Source: an uncultured beta proteobacterium (GTDB lineage: Bacteria; Pseudomonadota; Gammaproteobacteria; Burkholderiales; Burkholderiaceae_C). From it: a stretch of 6,345 bases of DNA. Every line of letters begins with the position of its first letter. Position 1 is the first letter of the stretch. The notes under the pieces were generated by a model. The model worked only from the letters and a program-made list of their open reading frames with translations. It was not told the origin of the DNA and made no database searches. Below, in pieces: positions 1-5,974 of this stretch. Location: NCBI GenBank assembly GCA_903886165.1, contig CAISLL010000336.1, positions 1-6,345 on the forward strand, written 5' to 3'. Both the position numbers and the translations under genes were made by a program.

Positions 1-149
1 ACGAATTCCACATCACGCTGTCGCCCGACGCGGTGCAATTGTTCACCCTGGGCGACGTGGTTTGTTTCATTGACGAACTCATTGCGGTGCAACATGCCAG
101 CAATGCACCGCAGGACCTCGTCATGGCAACGGGTTTGCAGGCCACATGA
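1..149 (+). CDS. Acyl carrier protein, C-terminal part (5' end outside window)
   Basis: About 48 residues can be read before the stop TGA at 147-149. The segment FTLGDVVCFIDELI matches the end of helix III and helix IV of acyl carrier proteins, where a 'T(V/L)GDxVxxI' pattern is standard, and EFHITLSPDAV before it matches the 'EFxIxIxDxxA' loop. The phosphopantetheine serine (DSL motif) would lie upstream and is not visible. The carrier would hold acyl intermediates as thioesters for the ketosynthase encoded next. Its stop overlaps the ketosynthase start in an ATGA, so the two are very probably co-transcribed and translationally coupled. The last 20 or so residues form a short tail beyond the usual ACP end. 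The pairing with a dedicated ketosynthase suggests a specialised carrier rather than the housekeeping AcpP, but the fragment is too short to prove this. Confidence 0.75.
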   Translation, partial: EFHITLSPDAVQLFTLGDVVCFIDELIAVQHASNAPQDLVMATGLQAT

Positions 150-1378
150 GACGCGTTGCGGTCACCGGCTTGGGTGTGGTGTCACCGCTGGGCTGCACGG
201 CAGCTGAGGTCTACGCCAACGCGTCAAGTGGCTGTTCTGGCATCTGTCGTCTGGAGACGGCGTTCACTCACCGGCTCCACGCGCCACTGGCGGCCACCGT
301 GGCCTTTGACGGTGCGGCACATTTTGAGCCGGCCCGATTGCGCATGCTGGACCGCGCCAGTCAGTTTGCGCTGTTGGCGGCGCGGCAAGCGTTTGTCGAT
401 GCCGCCTGTGACTGGCATGCCGTGGATTTGAGCCGGGCGGGCACCTTTGTCGGCACTGGCATGGGCGGGTCGTCATCCAACGACGAGGGTTACCAGACGC
501 TTTATGGCGAAGGATCAGACCGCATCAAACCCTTCACGGTCCTGATGGGCATGCACAACGCCAGCGCCGCATGGATCGCCATTGAGTTCAAGCTGCAAGG
601 GCCCAGCCTGACCTATTCGACCGCGTGCTCATCGTCGGCGGTGGCCATTGGCGAGGCCTGGTTGCGCATTGCCTCTGGCAGCCTCGACCTGGCCATTGCC
701 GGGGGATGCGAGGCGCCGCTCGCGTTTGGCTCATTAAAAGCCTGGGAGGCGCTGCACACGCTGGCCACCATCGACGCCCTTGACCCTTCCGCGTCATGTA
801 AACCCTTCTCAAAAGATCGCAGCGGCATGGTGCTGGGCGAAGGTGCGGCGATGCTGGTGCTTGAACCCTGGGACAGCGCCGTGGCGCGTGGCGCCACGAT
901 TCATGGCGAGGTGCTTGGCTGCGGTTTGACCACGGACATCGGCCACATCACCCGTCCCAGCGTCGAAGGCCAGGCGGCGGCGATGCGGGCAGCGCTGCAA
1001 TCGGCCAAAGTCGAGCCTGCAGCCATTGATGCCATCAATGCGCACGGCACTGGCACACTGGCCAATGACGCAGCAGAAACTGCGGCGATCAAGGCGGTGT
1101 TTGGGGCGCGCTCGGCGGCCATTCCGGTCAGTGCCACCAAGGCCATGCACGGGCACTTGCTGGGGGCGTCAGGTGCGCTCGAAGCCGTGTTGTCGTTGCT
1201 GGCGATGCAGCACGCGGTGGCATTGCCCACCCTGCACCTGAACACCCCCGACCCAGCCTGCGACCTGGACTATGTGCCCAACGTGGTCCGCACCGATGTG
1301 GCCGCCAGAACCATGCTGTCAAACTCGTTTGCGTTTGGCGGAACCAATGCGGTGCTGGTGTTGCGGGCCGCATCCTGA
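146..1378 (+). CDS. Beta-ketoacyl-ACP synthase, FabF-like (KAS II type / type II PKS-like ketosynthase)
   Basis: This thiolase-fold condensing enzyme should catalyse decarboxylative Claisen condensation of malonyl-ACP with an acyl thioester in the cytoplasm. It has 410 residues, close to FabF (about 413). The start MRRVAVTGLGVVSPLG is the family's usual N-terminus. The catalytic set is complete: Cys161 in TACSSSAVAIG, His300 in NAHGTGT, Lys332 in SATKAMHGHLLG and His337 in the same block. The glycine-rich loop FAFGGTN lies at 395-401, with Ala where FabF usually has Gly. The nucleophile context ACSSS resembles polyketide-type ketosynthases more than the ACTSG of housekeeping FabF. With the adjacent ACP this suggests a specialised pathway such as an aryl-polyene, polyketide or unusual fatty-acid cluster, which is inference. 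It is the last gene of its operon; 441 bp separate it from the next gene. The ketosynthase family call is very secure, the pathway is not. Confidence 0.93.
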   Translation: MRRVAVTGLGVVSPLGCTAAEVYANASSGCSGICRLETAFTHRLHAPLAATVAFDGAAHFEPARLRMLDRASQFALLAARQAFVDAACDWHAVDLSRAGTFVGTGMGGSSSNDEGYQTLYGEGSDRIKPFTVLMGMHNASAAWIAIEFKLQGPSLTYSTACSSSAVAIGEAWLRIASGSLDLAIAGGCEAPLAFGSLKAWEALHTLATIDALDPSASCKPFSKDRSGMVLGEGAAMLVLEPWDSAVARGATIHGEVLGCGLTTDIGHITRPSVEGQAAAMRAALQSAKVEPAAIDAINAHGTGTLANDAAETAAIKAVFGARSAAIPVSATKAMHGHLLGASGALEAVLSLLAMQHAVALPTLHLNTPDPACDLDYVPNVVRTDVAARTMLSNSFAFGGTNAVLVLRAAS

Positions 1379-1388
1379 TTTTGTCGCG

Positions 1389-1446
1389 TTATATAAAAAT
1401 TCGCTTATAGCCCTTTTATCTATTGCTTATATAGCTATGTTTTTTA
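1389..1446. repeat. AT-rich dispersed repeat element, copy A
   Basis: The 58-bp segment begins TTATATAAAAAT, has GCCCTT starting at 1410 and ends GCTAT-G-TTTTTT-A. The same blocks occur in the same order and near-identical spacing at 3763-3819. Internally it has an inverted pair ATAGC (1407-1411) and GCTAT (1434-1438), and a direct repeat GCTTATA at 1403-1409 and 1425-1431. It starts 11 bases after the ketosynthase stop codon. From memory, AT-rich intergenic elements with ATAGC...AAGGGCTA blocks on the opposite strand are common in Comamonadaceae genomes; I could not check this. Confidence 0.6.
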
Positions 1447-1645
1447 GATTTGTCCTGGGTCCAAGGCGCGCCGGGTGCGATTCAAAGTCAGGCGTGCCGC
1501 AGAGGGATTCGCCAACTGACGCCCGCGCTCGTGTTCACGCCTGTGTTGTCTATTTCACGTTTGAAACGGAGGCATGACGCAATTTAGGGCAAATGTGGAT
1601 GGTGCAACAGCCCCGCGATGGTTATCATTTCTCCTCGGGTAAGAG

Positions 1646-1669
1646 CAGGCCGCCAAATTGCCTGTTTTT
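1646..1669 (+). terminator. Candidate rho-independent terminator
   Basis: CAGGC (1646-1650) pairs with GCCTG (1660-1664) around a 9-base loop, and five T residues follow directly (1665-1669). The stem can extend outward by a G-U and an A-U pair into the T run. It could end transcripts from the ACP-ketosynthase operon, although it lies about 270 bases after that stop codon, or a short transcript starting within the gap. The stem is short, so confidence is moderate. Confidence 0.45.
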
Positions 1670-1806
1670 AGTATGTGCAAGGTGCGTGGAATCGCAAAAC
1701 GTCAGGGGTTACCATGCCTCGCCGCCATCTGAATCATCATTGCAACACGTGCGCCGTCATGGGCGCCATGATGCCGTGTGTTAGCCGGGACAAAACCGGT
1801 GACACC

Positions 1807-1814
1807 AAGGGGGA
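1807..1814 (+). promoter_or_regulatory. Ribosome binding site that decides the diguanylate cyclase start
   Basis: AAGGGGGA lies 5 bases before the GTG at 1820, a good Shine-Dalgarno match and spacing. The GTG at 1778, which would lengthen the protein by 14 residues, has no comparable purine-rich sequence upstream. The start at 1820 is therefore preferred. Confidence 0.6.
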
Positions 1815-1819
1815 CTCGC

Positions 1820-3331
1820 GTGGCTGAACCGAGGACCGAGTCGGCTCGAACCCCACCTTTCGTTGAAGAAAAACTGTCATTGCGTCAGTTCGCCGAGACG
1901 CGCTTTGCCGCGCTGCCAATGTCTCTCACTGCCGAGCAAGAAGCCCAGCTGCCGCTGGCCGTGCAGCACCTGCTGCATGAACTGCAAGCCCGCCAGAAAG
2001 AGCTGGAACTGCAAAACGACGAATTACGGCGGGCGCAATCGGTCAACAACACCGCGCGGGCGCATTATTTCGACTTTTATGACCTGGCCCCGGTGGGTTA
2101 CTGCACACTGAATGCAGAGGGCCAGATCAACCAGGCCAACCTGACCATGGCAAGTTTGCTGGGTTTGATGCGGGACAGCTTGATTGCGCAGCTCTTTAGC
2201 CAGTTCGTCGTGGCGCAAGACCAGGATATTTTTTATTTTTTCCGACAGAAATTGCTTGAATCTGGTGAATCCTTGTCGTGTGATGTGCGCATGGCCCGGA
2301 CTGGCAGCCAATGGTTCTGGGTTCATCTGGCCGCATTGGCCGTGCCCGGTGACGATGGCATCACCGCCTTGCGTATGGTGCTCAGCGACATCACCGAACG
2401 CAAGCAGACCGAAGAACAACTGCTGTTGGCGGCCAGCGTGTTTGAGCATGCAGGCGAAGGCATCATGGTCACTGACGTCAAAGGCAACATCATCGAGGTC
2501 AATGAAGCTTTTACGCTGATCACCGGCTACAGCCGGGCCGAGGTGCTGGGGCGCAGCCCGCGCATGCTCAGGTCTGGCCGTCATTCAGCAGACTTTTATG
2601 AAGCCATGTACGCACAACTGGCAAGCAGCGGTTACTGGAGCGGCGAACTCTGGAACCGGCATAAAAATGGCGAGGTTTACCCCGAGCAGCTGGCAATCAC
2701 CGCGGTGCGTGGCCCAGACGGTGAGGTGCAGCGTTATGTGGGGCTGTTTTCGGATATCACCGCGCTCAAGTTGCACCAGCAGCGACTTGAACGCATGGCT
2801 TATTTTGACCTGCTCACTGGCTTGCCCAACCGTGTGCTGCTGGCAGACCGGATGCAACAGGCTATGGCGCTGGCCCGGCGCAGTGAGAAATTGCTGGCCG
2901 TGGTCTATGTGGACATGGATGGCTTCAAGGCCATCAATGACCTTCATGGCCATGTGGCAGGAGACCAGATGCTGATTGCCGTGTCCATGCAGATGCGCGA
3001 CACCCTTCGTGAAGGCGACACCCTGGCGCGTATTGGTGCCGATGAATTTGCGGTGATCCTGGTCGGACTGGAAAGTGCGCAGACCTGCCTGCCGCTGCTT
3101 GAGCGCCTGATGGCCGCCGTTGCCCAGCCACTTGTGAATGGAGACCAGACACTGCGCGTCACTGCCAGTCTGGGCGTCACCTTTTACCCGCAGGCACCAA
3201 GCATTGAAGCTGATCAACTGTTGCGCCAGGCAGATCAGGCCATGTACCAGGCCAAGCAGGCGGGCAAAAACTGCTACCAGGTGTTTGATGCCGCGCTACA
3301 CAGCAGTCTGCAAGGCTCGCCTAACACTTGA
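1820..3331 (+). CDS. PAS-PAS-GGDEF protein, probable diguanylate cyclase (GADEF variant)
   Basis: This should be a cytoplasmic enzyme condensing two GTP into cyclic di-GMP under PAS control; no signal peptide or membrane segment is visible. Numbered from the GTG at 1820 (503 aa): a coiled-coil-like helix at about 51-74 (HELQARQKELELQNDELRRA); PAS 1 at about 83-191, ending SDITERK; PAS 2 at about 203-316, with GYSRAEVLGRSPRMLRSG and ending SDITALK; GGDEF at about 322-490, opening YFDLLTGLPNR. Visible active-site residues are Asp365 in VDMDGFK, Asn373 and Asp382. The signature at 406-410 is GADEF instead of GGDEF or GGEEF. The inhibitory RxxD site (REGD, 397-400) sits exactly five residues before it, as in allosterically inhibited cyclases. 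No EAL domain follows. Activity is likely but the Gly-to-Ala change leaves doubt; it could be a degenerate c-di-GMP or GTP sensor. An alternative start is the GTG at 1778. Confidence 0.9.
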   Translation: MAEPRTESARTPPFVEEKLSLRQFAETRFAALPMSLTAEQEAQLPLAVQHLLHELQARQKELELQNDELRRAQSVNNTARAHYFDFYDLAPVGYCTLNAEGQINQANLTMASLLGLMRDSLIAQLFSQFVVAQDQDIFYFFRQKLLESGESLSCDVRMARTGSQWFWVHLAALAVPGDDGITALRMVLSDITERKQTEEQLLLAASVFEHAGEGIMVTDVKGNIIEVNEAFTLITGYSRAEVLGRSPRMLRSGRHSADFYEAMYAQLASSGYWSGELWNRHKNGEVYPEQLAITAVRGPDGEVQRYVGLFSDITALKLHQQRLERMAYFDLLTGLPNRVLLADRMQQAMALARRSEKLLAVVYVDMDGFKAINDLHGHVAGDQMLIAVSMQMRDTLREGDTLARIGADEFAVILVGLESAQTCLPLLERLMAAVAQPLVNGDQTLRVTASLGVTFYPQAPSIEADQLLRQADQAMYQAKQAGKNCYQVFDAALHSSLQGSPNT

Positions 3332-3385
3332 GCTGCATCCACCAAGTGGTGAAGTGTGAGGTGCCACACAGACCCGCCAAACCCG

Positions 3386-3660
3386 ACCGGTCATCATCGT
3401 GACTTGGACGCAGGTTGGCGTTACCGCGAGATCGCCAGTGATCGACGGAACCAGGCCTGGCCGAGCCGTATCTGTTAGCAGTGAGTCAAAAGAGTGATGC
3501 CGACATGCTGGTGGAACACCATTGCAGCGCCAGCATTGGGGTGCTGGTGTTCACGGACAACGACACCTCGCAGAACGACATCCTTAAGCGGGCAGACGCC
3601 GCCATGTACCAGGCCAAACGCGATCGGCGAAACCGGGTGCATTTTTACGTGGTTGTTTAG
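3386..3660 (+). pseudogene. Decayed GGDEF-domain remnant (C-terminal half)
   Basis: From 3442 to the TAG at 3658-3660, one frame reads as the end of a GGDEF domain: LAEPYLLAVSQ, then EHHCSASIGVLVF, DILKRADAAMYQAK and NRVHFY, all conserved family blocks in order. There is no start codon context, and an in-frame stop lies at 3439-3441. Further upstream similarity continues only by changing frame: VIIV (3390-3401), DLDA (3401-3412), VGVTAR (frame of 3414) and REIASDRRNQ (frame of 3428). This suggests several small indels. The signature motif itself seems lost near 3386. It is not a recent copy of the neighbouring cyclase, whose matching segment reads VTASLGVTFYPQ, although both share a 17-bp identity over AMYQAK. 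The 3442-3660 part is secure; the upstream frames are inference. Confidence 0.75.
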
Positions 3661-3762
3661 CCACTATGTGTACCAGCGCACCGATCAGGGGTGGCGCGCT
3701 CATGCACCATGGCGGGCATTGCGCGCGCCCTCATTGCCTGAAAGCCCGGCGCGTTTATACAT
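3661..3762. other. Short non-coding spacer with GC-rich inverted repeat
   Basis: Between the GGDEF remnant and repeat copy B lies a GC-rich spacer. GGCGCGC at 3693-3699 is complementary to GCGCGCC at 3723-3729, giving a possible 7-bp stem with a 23-base loop. No T run follows, so I do not call a terminator. Nothing coding is recognisable. Confidence 0.35.
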
Positions 3763-3819
3763 TTATATAAAAATGACTCTTTGCCCTTGTAAGATAAGGG
3801 ATAAACGCTATATTTTAAA
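3763..3819. repeat. AT-rich dispersed repeat element, copy B
   Basis: The 57-bp segment shares with 1389-1446 the 12-base opening TTATATAAAAAT, the GCCCTT block (offset differs by one base), and the end GCTAT-n-TTTT-nn-A at identical distance from GCCCTT. Its centre differs: CCCTT (3784-3788) and AAGGG (3796-3800) can form a small hairpin with a 7-base loop. It lies just upstream of the REC-PAS gene and overlaps that gene's likely promoter. Confidence 0.6.
3787..3814 (+). promoter_or_regulatory. Candidate sigma-70 promoter of the REC-PAS/Crp operon
   Basis: TTGTAA (3787-3792, 4 of 6 to the -35 consensus) and TATATT (3809-3814, 5 of 6 to the -10 consensus) are 16 bases apart. Transcription would begin near 3821, giving a leader of about 40 bases before the ATG at 3862. 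The site lies inside repeat copy B. The evidence is sequence match only. Confidence 0.4.
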
Positions 3820-3861
3820 TAGTAAACATCAGCCCTGAAGAACAAAGACAAGGAATCCGCC

Positions 3862-4683
3862 ATGACCATCACCGTCGATATTCTCAATGCCCGCGTCCTG
3901 ATCGTGGACGACCAGCCAGCCAATGTGCAGCTGCTGGAGCAGTTGCTGAGTGACGCAGGCTACACCCAGGTGACTGCCACCATGAACCCGACCGAGGTCT
4001 GTGCGCTGCACCGGAAAACCCCGTTTGATGTGATCTTGCTTGACCTGCAAATGCCGGTCATGGACGGCTTTCAGGTCATGGAGGGGCTCAAGACCAACAT
4101 TGACGATGACTACCTGCCGGTGATTGTGCTGACTGCGCAGCCGGGCCACAAGCTGCGCGCGCTGGCTGCTGGCGCCAAGGACTTCATCAGCAAGCCGTTT
4201 GACCTGATCGAGGTCAAGACACGCATTCACAACATGCTGGAAGTGCGCCTGCTCTACAAAAAGCTGGCCAACTACAACAAGGAGCTGGAAGCTACTGTGG
4301 CCGAGCGCACCGCTGAGTTGCGCGAAAGCGAGGCGCGTTACCGCAGCCTGACCGAGCTGGCTTCAGACTGGTATTGGGAGCAGGACGAGGCTGGAAAGTT
4401 TTCCAAAGTCTCAGGCCCGGTGCTTGAAATGCTGGGCTTGCAGGTGGAACCGCTGGGCGATGACACGGGCCCGACACTGGCCATTGGCTGGAATGAGGCC
4501 GAGCGTGCCAGATTACGCGGTGCCATTGGCAACCGCGAGCCATTTCTGGACTATGTGTTCCACCGTACGGCTGCCGATGGCAGCCAGCAAACCTTTCAGG
4601 TCAGCGGTGAGCCGATGTTCAACAGCGCCAGCCGGTTTATTGGCTACAGGGGCATTGGGGTGGAACTCACCTCCAAACATTGA
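3862..4683 (+). CDS. Response regulator with REC and PAS domains, no output domain
   Basis: This 273-residue cytoplasmic protein should accept a phosphoryl group from a histidine kinase not encoded here. The receiver spans about 10-128: acidic pair Asp16-Asp17 in LIVDDQPAN, phosphoacceptor Asp61 in VILLDLQMPVMDG, Thr91 in VLTAQ and Lys111 in ISKPFD, so all key residues are present. A helical linker at about 129-157 (YNKELEATVAERTAELRES) leads to a PAS fold at about 158-270, with YRSLTELASDWYWEQDE and closing GYRGIGVELT. The protein stops where a kinase, GGDEF or DNA-binding domain usually follows; no remnant of one is seen in the 33 bases before the next gene. The start is supported by AAGGA seven bases upstream. 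The Crp/Fnr gene 33 bp downstream is probably in the same operon, so it may act by partner binding; that is inference. Confidence 0.92.
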   Translation: MTITVDILNARVLIVDDQPANVQLLEQLLSDAGYTQVTATMNPTEVCALHRKTPFDVILLDLQMPVMDGFQVMEGLKTNIDDDYLPVIVLTAQPGHKLRALAAGAKDFISKPFDLIEVKTRIHNMLEVRLLYKKLANYNKELEATVAERTAELRESEARYRSLTELASDWYWEQDEAGKFSKVSGPVLEMLGLQVEPLGDDTGPTLAIGWNEAERARLRGAIGNREPFLDYVFHRTAADGSQQTFQVSGEPMFNSASRFIGYRGIGVELTSKH

Positions 4684-4716
4684 GACAGAACAATAACAAC
4701 ATCAGGGCGACCTCTC

Positions 4717-5442
4717 ATGGCTTCAATTCAACAAACCAACCCCAGCCCGAAACAGAACCACCTGCTGGCAGCCCTGCCGGCACAAGACTTTGAACGCCTG
4801 GCGTCACGTCTTGAATTGGTGCCGATGGCGCTGGGCCAGATGCTGTATGACCCTGGCACACAAATGCGCCATGCATTCTTTCCGATCAGCTCGATTGTGT
4901 CGCTGCACTACGTGACCGAGTCTGGTGCCTCAGCTGAAACCGCCGGGGTCGGCAATGAAGGCGTGGTGGGTATTGCCCTGTTCATGGGTGGTGACACCAC
5001 TTCAAGCTCGGCCGTGGTGCAAACCGCAGGCCAGGCCTACCGGCTGGACCGCCACATTTTGAAAGAATTGTTTGACGAGGGTGGGGCGCTGCAACGTCTG
5101 TTGCTGCGCTACACCCAGGCCTTGATGACACAAATGGCGCAGACAGCCACCTGCAATCGGCACCATTCCGTGGAGCAGCAACTGTGCCGCTGGCTGTTGC
5201 TGACGCTGGATCGCCTGCCTGACCGGGAGTTGGTGATGACCCAGGAGCTGGTGGCCAGCATGCTGGGTGTGCGCCGTGAGAGCGTCACCGACGCTGCCGG
5301 CCGCCTGCAAAGTCTGGGCTACATCCGTTACCGCCGTGGCCACATCGGGGTGCTGGACCGCGAGGGTCTGGAGACCGCCGCCTGCGAGTGTTACGGCGTG
5401 GTCAAGAAGGAACTGGATCGTCTGCTGAGCGATGTGCGTTAA
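4717..5442 (+). CDS. Crp/Fnr-family transcriptional regulator
   Basis: This 241-residue protein is a probable dimeric DNA-binding regulator. An N-terminal cyclic-nucleotide-binding-like beta roll lies at about 15-125, a long dimer helix around 120-148, and a winged helix-turn-helix at about 173-215 with TQELVASMLGVRRESVTDAAGRLQ. The phosphate-binding cassette of true CRP (GE...RSAT) is absent; the matching stretch reads GNEGVVGIALFMGGDTTSSS. Classical cAMP binding is therefore unlikely and the effector is unknown. It also lacks the N-terminal cysteine cluster of FNR; the visible cysteines are 146, 157, 223 and 225, so no iron-sulphur cluster is indicated. The segment NRHHSVEQQLCRWLL is typical of a Crp/Fnr subgroup I know from Burkholderiales. 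It follows the REC-PAS gene by 33 bp with a weak AGGG-type ribosome site. Targets cannot be told from the window; the convergent envelope genes are a guess. Confidence 0.92.
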   Translation: MASIQQTNPSPKQNHLLAALPAQDFERLASRLELVPMALGQMLYDPGTQMRHAFFPISSIVSLHYVTESGASAETAGVGNEGVVGIALFMGGDTTSSSAVVQTAGQAYRLDRHILKELFDEGGALQRLLLRYTQALMTQMAQTATCNRHHSVEQQLCRWLLLTLDRLPDRELVMTQELVASMLGVRRESVTDAAGRLQSLGYIRYRRGHIGVLDREGLETAACECYGVVKKELDRLLSDVR

Positions 5443-5461
5443 CGTGACATAACGCAGCCGA

Positions 5462-5486
5462 CATGGCGGCGGGTCAGACCGCCATG
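5462..5486. terminator. Inverted repeat between convergent genes, possible bidirectional terminator
   Basis: CATGGCGG (5462-5469) and CCGCCATG (5479-5486) form a perfect 8-bp stem around a 9-base loop. It lies in the 48-bp gap between the ends of the Crp/Fnr gene and the glycine-zipper lipoprotein gene, where a shared terminator is expected. Neither side has a T run, so factor-independent termination is uncertain, but the hairpin could also protect 3' ends of transcripts. Confidence 0.45.
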
Positions 5487-5490
5487 ACAC

Positions 5491-5961
5491 TCAATACCGG
5501 CGTGCGACGCCGTTGTCGATTTGCACCCGGTCACCCACCCGAATGTCGTCACTGCTGGTTTGTGTGATGGACTGGTAGGTGCCGTTGTTCAGACGGATGT
5601 TGAACCTGTAGGCGTTCACCTGTTGGGTGCCTTGGCGGTTTTTCTCCATTTGATTGCCCACATAGGCACCACCGGCTGCGCCCAGCACGGTGGCCGCCGT
5701 GTTCCCGCTACCGCTGCCGACCTGGTGGCCAAGTATGCCGCCCACCACAGCGCCGGCAATCGCGCCAGCACCAATGCCGCTGGTGTTGGCAGTGTCTTGG
5801 CTGACCAGCTCAATCGACTGCACCACACCGTATTGGGTGTAGACATTGGTCGATTGCGGGTAGCTGGAAGTCGCCGGTGTCGGGGTGTTGGTTGCGCAGG
5901 CACCGAGTGCCAGCACGGTGAAAAGTCCGGCGACTGCCTTGAGGTTTTGAATATGTTTCAT
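5491..5961 (-). CDS. Glycine-zipper 2TM lipoprotein (17 kDa antigen / SlyB-like)
   Basis: This 156-residue outer-membrane lipoprotein candidate has a signal peptide MKHIQNLKAVAGLFTVLALG and a lipobox LGAC with lipidated Cys22. Residue +2 after the cysteine is Ala, which gives no inner-membrane retention signal. A glycine-zipper hairpin spans about 62-103: GIGAGAIAGAVVGGILG, a short turn, then VLGAAGGAYVGNQMEK. The C-terminal part, about 115-156, is polar (YRFNIRLNNGTYQSITQ, then DDIRVGDRVQIDNGVARRY) and resembles the beta-rich tail of SlyB/PcpY-type lipoproteins. These families are linked to outer-membrane integrity and stress, though the exact role is unclear. It lies 13 bp downstream of the BON-domain gene on the same strand, so the two probably form an operon. 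I see no good Shine-Dalgarno at normal spacing; translation may depend on coupling (see findings). Confidence 0.9.
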   Translation of the reverse strand: MKHIQNLKAVAGLFTVLALGACATNTPTPATSSYPQSTNVYTQYGVVQSIELVSQDTANTSGIGAGAIAGAVVGGILGHQVGSGSGNTAATVLGAAGGAYVGNQMEKNRQGTQQVNAYRFNIRLNNGTYQSITQTSSDDIRVGDRVQIDNGVARRY

Positions 5962-5974
5962 GATGTGGTTGCCA

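Larger units (their letters stand above)
1379..1819. other. Intergenic region between ketosynthase and diguanylate cyclase genes
   Basis: These 441 bases contain no convincing gene. They hold an AT-rich repeat element (1389-1446), a terminator-like hairpin with a T run (1646-1669), a near-palindrome (1757-1771) and the Shine-Dalgarno sequence of the next gene (1807-1814). A 22-codon ORF, ATG at 1574 to TAA at 1640-1642, has GGAGG only one base before its ATG and ends three bases before the hairpin region; I do not call it a gene. A 63-codon ORF at 1593-1784 runs through the hairpin and has no recognisable features. I found no clear sigma-70 promoter for the downstream gene. Confidence 0.6.

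Noticed and set aside
1600..1740. Possible c-di-GMP riboswitch upstream of the cyclase gene, prompted by GGGGTTACC near 1707
   Set aside because: The conserved core expected of GEMM-I riboswitches (the GACGCAAAGCC block and GGCCTAA) is absent, and the paired elements cannot be arranged around the match.
1593..1784. 63-codon plus-strand ORF in the intergenic gap
   Set aside because: It crosses the terminator-like hairpin, has only a weak, closely spaced AGGG upstream and no recognisable motif.
1737..1919. Minus-strand 60-codon ORF containing KVGFEPTRSS, which recalls the antisense of a tRNA T-arm
   Set aside because: The T-stem would have a central mismatch (GTGGG against CCGAC), and no matching acceptor strand exists at the right distance, so there is no tRNA. 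The ORF also overlaps the start of the well-supported cyclase gene.
2024..3217. Two long adjacent minus-strand ORFs (186 and 210 codons) opposite the cyclase gene
   Set aside because: They mirror a gene with clear PAS and GGDEF motifs; long antisense ORFs are expected in GC-rich coding DNA, and their translations show no recognisable domain.
3325..3357. Inverted repeat ACACTT/AAGTGT with inner CCAC/GTGG pairs at the cyclase stop codon
   Set aside because: The arms are asymmetrically spaced, part of the stem is coding, and no T run follows, so a terminator cannot be supported.
3494..3838. Plus-strand 114-codon ORF in the region after the cyclase gene
   Set aside because: It is out of frame with the recognisable GGDEF remnant and runs on through the repeat element; the product looks random.
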